Assembly (NCBI RefSeq): GCF_963675985.1
Contig: NZ_OY780958.1
Span: forward strand, 3,286,001-3,350,000
Length of the DNA: 64,000 bases
Direction of reading: 5' to 3'
From: an uncultured Roseibium sp.
GTDB taxonomy: Bacteria > Pseudomonadota > Alphaproteobacteria > Rhizobiales > Stappiaceae
Shown one piece after another: positions 43,833-53,040 of this stretch (position 1 is the first letter of the stretch; every line of letters begins with the position of its first letter). The position numbers and the translations under genes are program-made. The notes below the pieces were generated by a model. It had not been told where the DNA came from and made no database searches. It was given only the letters and a program-made list of their open reading frames with translations.

Positions 43833-44789
43833 ATGTCGAACGACGCCATCCCGGCGCATATGCGCCCCCAGAATTCCTTTCAAGGCCTGATCCTGACCCT
43901 GCAGCGGTTCTGGGCCGATCAGGGATGCGTCGTGCTTCAGCCTTACGACATGGAAGTGGGTGCGGGAACGTTTCATCCGGCGACCACTTTGCGCTCGCTC
44001 GGGCCGCGTCCGTGGAAAGCGGCCTATGTGCAGCCCTCGCGCCGGCCCACCGACGGCCGCTACGGCGAAAACCCGAACCGGCTGCAGCACTATTACCAGT
44101 TCCAGGTGATCCTGAAGCCGTCGCCCGCCGACCTGCAGGACCTTTACCTGAAGTCGCTCTACGCCATCGGCCTCGACCCGTCCGTCCACGACATCCGCTT
44201 CGTGGAGGACGACTGGGAAAGCCCGACGCTCGGTGCCTGGGGCCTGGGTTGGGAATGCTGGTGCGACGGCATGGAAGTCTCGCAGTTCACCTACTTCCAG
44301 CAGGTGGCGGGCTTCGAATGTTCACCGGTTTCGGGCGAGCTGACCTATGGTCTTGAGCGCATCGCCATGTATATCCAGGGCGTCGATAACGTCTACGACC
44401 TGAACTACAACGGTCGCGAAGGCGACGAAAAGGTCACCTACGGCGACGTGTTCCTGCAGGCCGAGCAGGAATATTCCCGGCATAATTTCGAGCATGCCGA
44501 CACCGAAATGCTGTTCCGCCACTTCAAGGACGCGGAAAACGAATGCAAGGCGCTGCTCGACGCAGGCGCAAAGGCCCGTGAAGACGCCGGCGCCCCGGTG
44601 CATCAGGTCGTGCTGCCAGCCTACGACCAGTGCATCAAGGCCAGCCATGCCTTCAACCTGCTCGACGCCCGAGGCGTCATCTCCGTGACCGAGCGCCAGA
44701 GCTATATCCTGCGCGTGCGCGAGCTGGCGAAGGCCTGCGGTGCTGCTTTCCTGGAGACGGAAGCCGGCGGCGTCGGCTACGAGGGCTGA
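43833..44789 (+). CDS. glyQ: glycyl-tRNA synthetase alpha subunit
   Basis: A 318-residue catalytic subunit of the bacterial alpha2beta2 GlyRS, charging tRNA-Gly. Class II elements: FQGLILTLQRFWADQGCVVL, the motif-2 region QPSRRPTDGRYGENPNRLQ, and ELTYGLERIAMYIQGV (motif 3). Its partner glyS starts at 49703, 4.9 kb downstream with four features between. Confidence 0.97.
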   Translation: MSNDAIPAHMRPQNSFQGLILTLQRFWADQGCVVLQPYDMEVGAGTFHPATTLRSLGPRPWKAAYVQPSRRPTDGRYGENPNRLQHYYQFQVILKPSPADLQDLYLKSLYAIGLDPSVHDIRFVEDDWESPTLGAWGLGWECWCDGMEVSQFTYFQQVAGFECSPVSGELTYGLERIAMYIQGVDNVYDLNYNGREGDEKVTYGDVFLQAEQEYSRHNFEHADTEMLFRHFKDAENECKALLDAGAKAREDAGAPVHQVVLPAYDQCIKASHAFNLLDARGVISVTERQSYILRVRELAKACGAAFLETEAGGVGYEG

Positions 44790-44850
44790 GCTTCCCCCGG
44801 CAAAGGATACCGTCAGGTACCCTTCCAGATGACAATCTTACGCTGAGCGG

Positions 44851-45118
44851 TAGAGTATCGGGCGAGAGCTTTGAAGCATTTGACCGACGCGCTTTTGTCT
44901 GCCGACAAGGTGGATTGCGTGCAGTGGTGTTTCCCCACCACAAGCGCAAACCAACGCAGTCAGCAGACAAACGAGCCCGGCCCTGCGTGTGGTGGACAGC
45001 AGCCCATCGGCTACGTTGCGCGGCGTGCACGATGCACCGCATCGCACTTTGCGACGCACCTGGCCGAATGAACTGCTTTCTGCCATCAAATGCTTCAAAG
45101 TTAACGCCCGATGCTCTA
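44851..45118. mobile_element. MITE-like element with 32-bp terminal inverted repeats
   Basis: Left end 44852-44883 and right end 45086-45117 are inverted repeats identical at 28 of 32 positions; each outer end is bounded by TA (44851-44852 and 45117-45118), the target duplication typical of IS630/Tc1-mariner transposition. The 268-bp unit has no transposase frame. Inside are smaller hairpins, such as GTGGTG/CACCAC around 44923-44943. It lies between glyQ and lemA. The outer motif TAGAGYATCGGGCG also occurs at 7782. Confidence 0.75.
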
Positions 45119-45152
45119 GCCTTCGCGAAAATCGATTGCGGAGCACGCCCTC

Positions 45153-45710
45153 ATGACGACCTGGATCATCCTCGGCCTCCTGGTTCTGATCGCCCTTTAT
45201 GTCATCTATCTCTACAATCAGCTCGTCCAGAAACGGCAGATGGTGGAAGAGGGCTGGAGCGGCATCGATGTCCAGCTGAAGCGCCGGGCGGACCTCATTC
45301 CCAACCTGGTGGAAACCGTGAAGGGTTACGCGACCCACGAACGCGGTACGCTGGAAGAAGTCACGGAGATGCGCGCCAAAGCGGCCAGTGTCCCTTCCGG
45401 TGATGTGGCAGGGCGCGCCCATGCGGAAGGCATGCTGTCCCAGGCGCTCGGACGGCTCTTTGCCGTGGCCGAGGCCTATCCGGATCTGAAGGCCAGTTCG
45501 AATTTCCAGGACCTTCACGCTTCGCTCGACGCGATCGAGGACGCCCTACAGATGGCGCGGCGTTACTATAACGGCGCCGTGCGAGCGCTGAACGTCATGG
45601 TCGAGAGCTTCCCCTCCAACCTGATCGCCTCACAGTTCAAGTTCGAAAAACGTGAGTATTTCGAGATCGAGGACGCCGCCGACCGGGCCGTTCCGAAGGT
45701 CAGCTTCTGA
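45153..45710 (+). CDS. LemA family protein
   Basis: A 185-residue protein. One N-terminal membrane helix (WIILGLLVLIALYVIYLYN) is followed by the LemA coiled-coil domain: EEGWSGIDVQLKRRADLIPN and ENLIA-type tail FPSNLIASQFKFEKREYFE. Function unclear. It is followed 11 nt later by a DUF2207 membrane protein, a common pairing, and the two are likely one complex or pathway at the cytoplasmic membrane. Confidence 0.93.
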   Translation: MTTWIILGLLVLIALYVIYLYNQLVQKRQMVEEGWSGIDVQLKRRADLIPNLVETVKGYATHERGTLEEVTEMRAKAASVPSGDVAGRAHAEGMLSQALGRLFAVAEAYPDLKASSNFQDLHASLDAIEDALQMARRYYNGAVRALNVMVESFPSNLIASQFKFEKREYFEIEDAADRAVPKVSF

Positions 45711-45721
45711 AGGTGCGCACC

Positions 45722-47680
45722 ATGCCGGACTTCCGCTTGCCCCGCCGGCTGACGGCGCTTGTCGTCGGCTGCCTTGCCTTCCTTGTGGTCCTGGGACACG
45801 CCCGCGCCGACGAACGCATCCTCAATTTCGGCTCTACGATCGTGGTCGCTCACGACGGCACCCTGACCGTCACCGAGAAGATCACCGTTCGGGCAGAAGG
45901 CAAGAACATCAAGCGCGGCATTTACCGGGACATTCCGCTAACCTTTCAAGACGCGAACGGGCGGGAGAAAAAAGCCGGGTTCGAGCTTCTGGAGGTGCTG
46001 CGCGACGGCAGTCCGGAACCGCATTCGGTAAGACGCTCCGGCGGCGGTGTTCGCATTTACTTCGGCAAGGAGGACGTGTTTCTCCCGACCGGTACTTACA
46101 CCTACACGCTGAGTTACGAGACGACCCGTCAGATCCGGTTCTTCGACGATCACGACGAGGTTTACTGGAACGCTACCGGCAACGAATGGGTCTTCCCGAT
46201 CGACAAGGCCGAAGCGCGCGTCATCATGCCCGACGGCGACAAGGCCACCAGATGGACCGCCTTTACCGGACGTTACGGCTCCAGGGAATCCGCCGTCACG
46301 GTGACACCCGAAGACGGCGGCAACAGCGTCCTGTTCAAGACAACACGTGGACTCGGGCCGCAGGAAGGTTTGACCGTCGTCGTGGCGATGCCCAAAGGTG
46401 TCGTCGCGCCGCCGACCGCCGAACAGGAAGCGGCCTATTTCCTGATGGATTACCGGGCGGAGATCGTCGGCAGTCTCGGCGTGCTTCTGGTGCTTGCCTA
46501 TTATCTGATCGCCTGGTGGCAGGTGGGTCGGGACCCGCCGAAAGGCGTGATCTTCCCGCGCTTCAAGGCGCCGGAAGGGATTTCTCCTGCCCTTGCCAAC
46601 TACGTCACCAACCGCGGTTTCGGCGACGGCGGCTGGACGGCGCTGTCGGCGGCCTGCCTGAACCTCGCCGTGAAAGGCCGGCTGGTGCTGGAGGCACCCG
46701 GCGATACGGTCACGCTTGTTCCGAAGCCGGACGGCAATCCAAAAAACGCATGGGATGACCCTCTTCCGAAAGGAGAAGCCGCGGTCAACCGGTGGCTGCG
46801 GAGCCGGGGAAGCCCGCTCACGATCAGCAAGGACAACGGCAAGTCGGTTCAAGCCCTTGGAAGCAAGTTCCGCTCCGCGATCGAGGATGAGAACCGGACA
46901 CGGTACTTCAAGAAGAACTGGGGCTACGTGATCCCCGGCGCGATCCTGAGCGCTCTGGCCGCAATCGCGCTGGTGGTCTTCGGAAACTTGTCCGACGATC
47001 AGATTGCGCTGTTCATGCCGGTCCTGTTTATCGGGGTTTTCGTAACGGTTTTCTCCGTCAATTTCGGCAAGCTGTTTCGGCGCTCCGGCAATATCTTCGC
47101 GAAGATCGCTGCCATTTTCATGATCTTCGGCTTCGGCATGTCCATTCTTGTCAGCGCGGTTCCCCTCCTATTCAGCGGCGGCTTCGGAATACCGCTGCTT
47201 CCGGCTCTTGCCGTCGCACTGGTTGCCACCAACCTGCTGTTCTACTACCTGCTGGGGGCTCCGACCGTTGCCGGCCGTCAGGTCCTCGACGAGATCGAAG
47301 GTCTGAAGCTTTATCTGACGGTTGCCGAGAAGGACCGGATGAACATGGAGGGCGCGCCGGCCATGAGCCCCTCCCATTTCGAAACGCTGTTGCCCTATGC
47401 AGTTGCGCTCGGCGTGGAAAAGCCGTGGGCGAATGCCTTCCAGGCGTGGCTGCTGACGGCGGCCGGGGCCGCGGTCGCCGCATCCTATGCTCCGGCATGG
47501 TATTCCGGGCACGTATTCGACGCCCACAATATTGCCGGATCCATGAACGACGTGACCAGCGCGATGGCGGGAACCTTCAGCACCTCGCTGCCTGCGCCGA
47601 AGTCATCGAGTTCGGGTTTTTCCGGCGGAGGCGGTTTCTCAGGCGGCGGTGGCGGAGGCGGCGGCGGCGGTGGATGGTAA
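45722..47680 (+). CDS. DUF2207 domain-containing membrane protein
   Basis: A 652-residue protein. A signal/anchor segment (about 10-28) precedes an extracytoplasmic beta domain with ITVRAEGKNIKRGIYRDIPL, a hallmark of DUF2207. A transmembrane helix near 250-265 (SLGVLLVLAYYLIAWW), two central helices and a cytoplasmic part follow. The C-terminus ends in a Gly run (FSGGGGFSGGGG and on to W). Function unknown; it is usually beside LemA. ATG 45722 was preferred to GTG 45713. Confidence 0.85.
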   Translation: MPDFRLPRRLTALVVGCLAFLVVLGHARADERILNFGSTIVVAHDGTLTVTEKITVRAEGKNIKRGIYRDIPLTFQDANGREKKAGFELLEVLRDGSPEPHSVRRSGGGVRIYFGKEDVFLPTGTYTYTLSYETTRQIRFFDDHDEVYWNATGNEWVFPIDKAEARVIMPDGDKATRWTAFTGRYGSRESAVTVTPEDGGNSVLFKTTRGLGPQEGLTVVVAMPKGVVAPPTAEQEAAYFLMDYRAEIVGSLGVLLVLAYYLIAWWQVGRDPPKGVIFPRFKAPEGISPALANYVTNRGFGDGGWTALSAACLNLAVKGRLVLEAPGDTVTLVPKPDGNPKNAWDDPLPKGEAAVNRWLRSRGSPLTISKDNGKSVQALGSKFRSAIEDENRTRYFKKNWGYVIPGAILSALAAIALVVFGNLSDDQIALFMPVLFIGVFVTVFSVNFGKLFRRSGNIFAKIAAIFMIFGFGMSILVSAVPLLFSGGFGIPLLPALAVALVATNLLFYYLLGAPTVAGRQVLDEIEGLKLYLTVAEKDRMNMEGAPAMSPSHFETLLPYAVALGVEKPWANAFQAWLLTAAGAAVAASYAPAWYSGHVFDAHNIAGSMNDVTSAMAGTFSTSLPAPKSSSSGFSGGGGFSGGGGGGGGGGGW

Positions 47681-47818
47681 CCGGCGCGATGACCGAAGCC
47701 GGGACATATGAACAGCAGCATTTGACCGGGCAACCAGGAGAACTGGCATGGCGCGGAGCCCTGTAACGATCGGCGAGTTCGCAAACTTCAATATAGCGAT
47801 CATCTGGCTATTTCTGGG

Positions 47819-47828
47819 CTAGAGCATC
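47819..47828. repeat. CTAGAGCATC motif at the GGDEF/EAL gene end
   Basis: A ten-base match to the end motif of the MITE-like element and to 7781-7790. It sits next to the stop codon of the minus-strand gene. No inverted partner was found nearby. Confidence 0.35.
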
Positions 47829-49503
47829 ACGCCGAATGGCGCGCGCTGTCCGTTTCCGCCTGACCGGCGATCTGAAGCAGTTCGTCGATCTTTTCCTGTG
47901 GCCGGGCGGCACCGAACAGGAAGCCTTGTCCCAGATCACAGCCGCTTTCATTCAGCTTCCGCAGAACCTCCTGCTGTTCGATCCCTTCGGCGACGGCTTC
48001 CACACCAAGCCCCCTGGACAGAACCAGGATCGATTCAACGATCGCCTCGCATTCCTTGCTGTCGGCCATGTGCATGGTGAAGGACTTGTCGATCTTCACC
48101 TTGTCGATCGGAAAATCGCGCAGATAGGTCAGGCTGGAATGGCCGGTGCCAAAATCGTCCAAGGCTATTCTCACCCCCGCATCGGACAGTTGCTGGAGGA
48201 TGACTTGCGCCGTGTCCGCATTTCGCATCAGAGCCGTTTCAGTGATTTCCAGCGTCAGCCGTTCAGGCTGCAGCCCGGTCTCCGCCAGGACCGAGATGAT
48301 TTTCAGCGGGAACGACAGATCCTGCAATTGCAACGGAGAAATGTTGAAATTCAGGCTGATGTACCGCGGCCAGGTTCTGGCGACGGAGCAGGCCTCGCCC
48401 AGAAGGCTTTCCGTCAGGTCCCCGATCAGTCCGCAGTCCTCGGCAATCGGTATGAACTGGGCGGGCGAAACCTGCCCGAAATCCGGGTCCGACCAGCGGG
48501 CCAGGGCTTCAAAGCCGACGATTTCCCGGGTCCCGAGATCGAGGATGGGCTGGTAGTAAACCTTGATCAACCGGTTTTCGATCGCATTGCGCAGCCGCTG
48601 CTCGAGCAACGCCGTGTGCAGGATCGTCGCGTCCATATCGACTTCGAAGAAGCAGTATGACGACCGGCCGGACGTTTTCGCCCGGTAAAGAGCGATATCC
48701 GCGCGCCGAAGCAACTCGGGCGGCGAATACCCATCGTCGGGAAAAACCGCGATGCCGATGCCGCTGCCGATCGTGACCTGCCGGGACTCGATGACAAAGA
48801 CTTCCTGAATGCGCTGGAGGATCCGGTTCGCAAGGCCGGACGCTTCGCCGATCTCGCTGATCTCGGGCGTGATGATCGCAAATTCATCGCCACCGAAACG
48901 CGCAACGACACCCCCCTCGCCAACTGTCCTGCGCAAGCGTTCGGCAAAGCCCGTCAACAGCGCATCCCCGAAGCCATGGCCGTAGACATCGTTGATCGTC
49001 TTGAACCCGTCCATGTCCAACATCATCACGGCCCGGTATTTATCCGGCGCCAGAGACGCAGTCAGTTCGATCAGGGTGTCCTGAAATTTCCGCCTGTTCG
49101 GCAGACCGGTCAAGGCATCGTGCTGCGCCATTTGAAGCGCTCTTTTTTGCTCCGCCTTGCGTTGGCGCAATTCCCGCCGCAGTCCGATCACCTGCCGAAC
49201 ACCGAGGAAAAACCCGAAAAGGATCAGGCACGCCAGAATGCTGACCAGCACCTCCACCATATGGTGCCGGGCACTGTCTTCAGGCGGAAGATAGGAAAAT
49301 GGACGGACCTGCGCGATCAGAAATCCCGTTACCGGCACTGCACAAGCAGCGCAAAGCACCAACCATTGAGATCGGGAGGGCTTTTTGAAGGGATGTTTCA
49401 CTTTGCGCCGTTTCGCTCTGACATTGGGAAGTTTGATCCGGCGATTTTCGCCTCTTTTCCTTGAGGAACCATGAAATCGCATATCCGAATTTAAGGCTTT
49501 CAT
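47827..49503 (-). CDS. GGDEF/EAL c-di-GMP protein with both signatures intact
   Basis: A 558-residue protein with a basic N-terminus, two hydrophobic segments around residues 46-105 and a coiled stretch (RRELRQRKAEQKRAL). The GGDEF domain has ARFGGDEFAI near residue 200; the EAL domain has FEALARW near 330, NFNISPLQL, LEITETAL, DDFGTGHSS, VKIDKSF and AEGIEQQE. Either activity is possible. ATG 49503 has GGAG eight nt upstream; a longer frame begins at 49596. It lies between lemA/DUF2207 and glyS, on the opposite strand. Confidence 0.92.
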   Translation of the reverse strand: MKALNSDMRFHGSSRKRGENRRIKLPNVRAKRRKVKHPFKKPSRSQWLVLCAACAVPVTGFLIAQVRPFSYLPPEDSARHHMVEVLVSILACLILFGFFLGVRQVIGLRRELRQRKAEQKRALQMAQHDALTGLPNRRKFQDTLIELTASLAPDKYRAVMMLDMDGFKTINDVYGHGFGDALLTGFAERLRRTVGEGGVVARFGGDEFAIITPEISEIGEASGLANRILQRIQEVFVIESRQVTIGSGIGIAVFPDDGYSPPELLRRADIALYRAKTSGRSSYCFFEVDMDATILHTALLEQRLRNAIENRLIKVYYQPILDLGTREIVGFEALARWSDPDFGQVSPAQFIPIAEDCGLIGDLTESLLGEACSVARTWPRYISLNFNISPLQLQDLSFPLKIISVLAETGLQPERLTLEITETALMRNADTAQVILQQLSDAGVRIALDDFGTGHSSLTYLRDFPIDKVKIDKSFTMHMADSKECEAIVESILVLSRGLGVEAVAEGIEQQEVLRKLNESGCDLGQGFLFGAARPQEKIDELLQIAGQAETDSARHSA

Positions 49504-49702
49504 CCGGAATTCTCCGAATTCGCGAAAGTATTCAGGCGATATACCCGATCTTCCTTTTCGTGAAGGTGCGCGTGCGGACAGAACCTGCGGCGGCAAATTT
49601 CCGTTGCAATTCCAAGAGGGGGTGACAAGACCGGGCGGACTTGCTAACGGACGAGCCGACCGATCCGATGGATCCCGTTCTACCGAAGGCTATGTAATTC
49701 CG

Positions 49703-51790
49703 ATGCCCGATCTCCTGCTTGAACTTTTCAGCGAGGAAATCCCTGCGCGCATGCAGCGCCGCGCCGCCGATGATCTCAAGTCGCTCGTGACCAATGCCCT
49801 GGTCGAGGCCGGCCTTCCTTACGAAGGCGCCAAGGCCTTCGCAACGCCGCGCCGGCTCGCCCTGCATGTGGCTGGCGTTCCAGTGGCATCGGCTGCGACC
49901 AGGGAAGAGCGCAAGGGCCCCCGCGTCGGCGCCCCGGAAAAGGCGGTGGAAGGTTTTCTGCGCGGTGCCGGGCTTTCGTCCGTCGATCAGGCGCAAATCC
50001 AGAGCGATCCGAAGAAGGGCGATTTCTATGTCGCCGTGATCGAGAAGCCGGGCCGGACCGCCATCGACATCATCGCAGACTTCATGCCGGGCATTATCCG
50101 CGGCTTCCCCTGGCCGAAATCCATGCGCTGGGGCACCGGCCAGATGCGCTGGGTCCGCCCGCTGCATTCCATCGTCGCGACCTTCGGCCCGGAAACCGAG
50201 GAGCCGGACGTGGTTCCGTTCGAGGTCGATGGTGTCGTGTCCGGCAAGACCACCCGCGGCCACCGCTTCCTGGCGGACGAAGCCTTCGACGTGCGCCGCT
50301 TCGACGATTACGCTCCGGCGCTGGAAAAGCACAAGGTCGTTCTCGATGCCGACCGCCGCAAGGACATCATCGTGCATGACGCCCGCGACCGTGCTTTCGC
50401 CCTTGGCCTGGAACTGGTCGAGGATGAAGGCCTGCTGGAAGAGGTCGCCGGTCTCGTCGAATGGCCGGTGGTGCTGACGGGAACCTTCGAGGAAGACTTC
50501 CTCGAGATCCCGGACGAATGCATCCGCCTGACCATCCGGGCCAACCAGAAGTGCTTCGTGCTCAAGGATCCGAAGACCGGGAAGCTGGCGAACCGTTTCG
50601 TCCTGACCTCCAACATCGAAGCCACCGACGGCGGCAAGGAAATCGTCGCGGGCAACGAGAAGGTCATTCGCGCGCGGCTATCGGACGCGCGCTTCTTCTG
50701 GGAAACAGACCTGAAGACGAAACTCGCCGACAACCTGCCGAAGCTGGACGGCATCGTCTTCCACGAGAAGCTCGGCTCCCAGGGTGAGCGGGTGAAACGG
50801 CTGGAGACGCTGGCCGCAGAACTCGCCCCGCTGGTCGGCGCCGATACCGCCAAGGCCAAACGTGGGGCCACGCTCGCCAAGGCGGACCTTGTCTCCGCCA
50901 TGGTCTACGAGTTCCCCGAACTGCAGGGCCTGATGGGCCGCTACTATGCGACGGCCCAGGGCGAGGACGCCTCCGTCGCAACGGCGATAGAGGATCATTA
51001 CCGGCCGCAGGGGCCATCGGACACCGTGCCGGCCGATCCGGTCGCCATTGCCGTGGCGCTTGCCGACAAGCTCGACCTGCTCGCCGGCTTCTGGGCCATC
51101 GACGAAAAGCCGACCGGCTCCAAGGATCCTTATGCCCTACGCCGTGCCGCACTCGGTGTGATCCGGATCATTCTGGAAAACAAGCTGCGTCTGCGCCTGT
51201 CGGACCTGATCCGCGCGGCGCTCGGACGGGTCAAGTCTGATGTTGCAAACCCAGATGGAATCGTCGCCGACCTGCTCGCCTTTCTGGCTGATCGGCTCAA
51301 GGTCTATCTGAAGGACGAAGGCGCGCGCCATGATCTGATCGACGCGGTCTTCGCCATGGAAGGCCAGGACGACCTGCTGATGGTCGTAAAGCGGGTCGAG
51401 GCGCTCGGCAAATTCCTGGAGACAGAGGACGGCGCCAACCTGCTGGCAGGCTACAAGCGCGCGGTCAACATCCTCAGGGCGGAAGAAAAGAAGGGCGGCG
51501 AGGCCGTGACCGGCCGGCCGCACCCCGATCACTTCAAGGAGCAGGCGGAAGTCGACCTCGCGGCCGCCATCGACACGGCGCGCGCCGATGCCGAGACTGC
51601 GGTGGAGCGGGAAGATTTCGAAGGCGCCATGGAGGGGCTATCGAAGTTGCGTGCGCCGGTCGACCGGTTCTTCGAGGAGATCCTGGTCAACGCGGAAGAG
51701 GTAGAGATCCGTCTCAACCGGCTGCGCCTGTTGTCGGAAATCCGCGACGCCACCCATGTGGTCGCGGATTTCGCCAAGGTCTCGGGCTAA
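49703..51790 (+). CDS. glyS: glycyl-tRNA synthetase beta subunit
   Basis: A 695-residue subunit beginning MPDLLLELFSEEIPARMQRR, the standard GlyS start. Middle regions carry GFPWPKSMRWGTGQMRWVRP and the HD-like and anticodon-binding C-terminal parts (MEGLSKLRAPVDRFFEEILV). It binds tRNA-Gly and cooperates with GlyQ. An earlier in-frame codon at 49604 lacks homology and was not used. Confidence 0.97.
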   Translation: MPDLLLELFSEEIPARMQRRAADDLKSLVTNALVEAGLPYEGAKAFATPRRLALHVAGVPVASAATREERKGPRVGAPEKAVEGFLRGAGLSSVDQAQIQSDPKKGDFYVAVIEKPGRTAIDIIADFMPGIIRGFPWPKSMRWGTGQMRWVRPLHSIVATFGPETEEPDVVPFEVDGVVSGKTTRGHRFLADEAFDVRRFDDYAPALEKHKVVLDADRRKDIIVHDARDRAFALGLELVEDEGLLEEVAGLVEWPVVLTGTFEEDFLEIPDECIRLTIRANQKCFVLKDPKTGKLANRFVLTSNIEATDGGKEIVAGNEKVIRARLSDARFFWETDLKTKLADNLPKLDGIVFHEKLGSQGERVKRLETLAAELAPLVGADTAKAKRGATLAKADLVSAMVYEFPELQGLMGRYYATAQGEDASVATAIEDHYRPQGPSDTVPADPVAIAVALADKLDLLAGFWAIDEKPTGSKDPYALRRAALGVIRIILENKLRLRLSDLIRAALGRVKSDVANPDGIVADLLAFLADRLKVYLKDEGARHDLIDAVFAMEGQDDLLMVVKRVEALGKFLETEDGANLLAGYKRAVNILRAEEKKGGEAVTGRPHPDHFKEQAEVDLAAAIDTARADAETAVEREDFEGAMEGLSKLRAPVDRFFEEILVNAEEVEIRLNRLRLLSEIRDATHVVADFAKVSG

Positions 51791-51794
51791 ACGA

Positions 51795-51986
51795 TCATTG
51801 CTCGGGCCGGTATCGGCCCGTTTCCGGATCCTGCTTCAGGGTCCGGACCGGCTCACCATTGGGGCCTTTGGCCGCGGCAGCCGCTTCAGAGAGCCGTCGT
51901 TCGACATCGGCCATTTTCTTCTTCATGCGGTTCACGACCCAGTAGCCGCCGACGGCGAGGGCTGCAAATCCGAGTAGTTCCGTCAT
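51795..51986 (-). CDS. small single-helix membrane protein
   Basis: A 63-residue protein starting MTELLGFAALAVGGYWVVN (one membrane helix), then a basic coiled segment (MKKKMADVERRLSEAAA) and a polar tail. Function unknown. It is 37 nt after the S49 peptidase gene on the same strand, so probably cotranscribed. Its last codons overlap the glyS terminator hairpin at 51803-51820. Confidence 0.7.
   Translation of the reverse strand: MTELLGFAALAVGGYWVVNRMKKKMADVERRLSEAAAAAKGPNGEPVRTLKQDPETGRYRPEQ
51803..51823 (+). terminator. terminator after glyS
   Basis: CGGGCCG (51803-51809), loop GTAT, CGGCCCG (51814-51820), then TTT. It lies 12 nt past the glyS stop and within the 3' codons of the convergent small gene. 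Confidence 0.65.
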
Positions 51987-52023
51987 GTCACCTCCACCGC
52001 CGGCCCTGCCCGGTCGGAAACCT

Positions 52024-52908
52024 TCAAAGCCCGTAACGCTGCCACAATGTGCGCGCTTCAAGCGATGATATCATCTCGTCGGCAAGTCCGCTCTGGCTTT
52101 CCAGCAAGTGCGCCGCGACACCGACCCCGCTCTTGCGTCCGAACAGCCCGCGCGGCGCGGAGATCAGCTTGGGCTCCGCCTTGTCGCCGAACCGTTTTTT
52201 CAGGACGCCACGCAGGTCGCCGATCTCGTCAATCAGCCCCAGGTCCCGGGCTTTGCCGCCTGTCCAGAACTTACCTGAAAAGAGCTCTTCGTCATCGGAC
52301 AATATGTCACCCCGACGGGACTTCACCATATCGATGAAGACCTCGTGGATTTCCTGCTGCAAACCTTTCAGAAACTCGATGTCGTCCGGGTCGGCGTCCT
52401 TGAACGGGTCCAGGATCACCTTCTTTTCGCCGGCGGTATAAACCCGGCGTTCAACACCGATCTTCTTCAGGAGTTCGGGAAAGCCGAAGCCCGCGGCAAC
52501 CACGCCGATAGAGCCCACGATGGACGACGGGTCCGCGTAAATCTCGTTGCCGGCAAGGGCGATCATGTAGCCGCCGGACGCTGCCACATCTTCCACGAAG
52601 ACGAGCACGTCCTTTTCCTTTTCCTCTGCCAGATCGCGGATCCGTTTGAAGATCAGCCGCGACTGCACCGGCGACCCGCCAGGAGAGTTCACGATCAGCG
52701 CCACAGCGGGCGCTTTTTTCATTGCGAACGCCTTTTCCAGCGGTTGGGAAACGGAGGCAAGCGAAAGGCCGGGACGGAGCGGCGTCACCATGCCGATTGC
52801 GCCCTGAAGGCGGACGACCGGGATAATCGTCTTGTCGTTACGAAAAGCTTTGGGAAGCAAGTTGCGAAATTTATCGAACACGTAAGCGGGAACTCCGGAA
52901 TAGGGCAT
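52024..52908 (-). CDS. S49 family serine peptidase (SohB/SppA-like)
   Basis: A 294-residue protease. The nucleophile Ser lies in VAASGGYMIALAGNEI, with ALIVNSPGGSP upstream and SSIVGSIGV following, as in signal peptide peptidases with a Ser-Lys dyad. There is no obvious signal peptide or membrane helix, so the enzyme may be peripheral or start further upstream. It precedes the small membrane protein gene. Confidence 0.88.
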   Translation of the reverse strand: MPYSGVPAYVFDKFRNLLPKAFRNDKTIIPVVRLQGAIGMVTPLRPGLSLASVSQPLEKAFAMKKAPAVALIVNSPGGSPVQSRLIFKRIRDLAEEKEKDVLVFVEDVAASGGYMIALAGNEIYADPSSIVGSIGVVAAGFGFPELLKKIGVERRVYTAGEKKVILDPFKDADPDDIEFLKGLQQEIHEVFIDMVKSRRGDILSDDEELFSGKFWTGGKARDLGLIDEIGDLRGVLKKRFGDKAEPKLISAPRGLFGRKSGVGVAAHLLESQSGLADEMISSLEARTLWQRYGL

Positions 52909-53040
52909 CTAAAGGCATATAGTGCCAAGCGGGCACAAATATAACCCGTCATCCGCGATTTCGAAACGACGCCCGCAGATCGCTGCAGGAAGCGATCCGT
53001 CACTTGTATCAGAAAATCCAGGAAAAACTCTCGGTCGGGA

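Noticed and set aside
44790..45152. Short coding frames inside the MITE-like element as a transposase remnant
   Set aside because: Frames are under 130 codons, show no DDE or HTH motif and vary with strand; the inverted ends explain the sequence better.
47620..47680. GGC-rich repeat at the end of the DUF2207 gene as a mobile or regulatory repeat
   Set aside because: It encodes the glycine-rich C-terminus common in this family.
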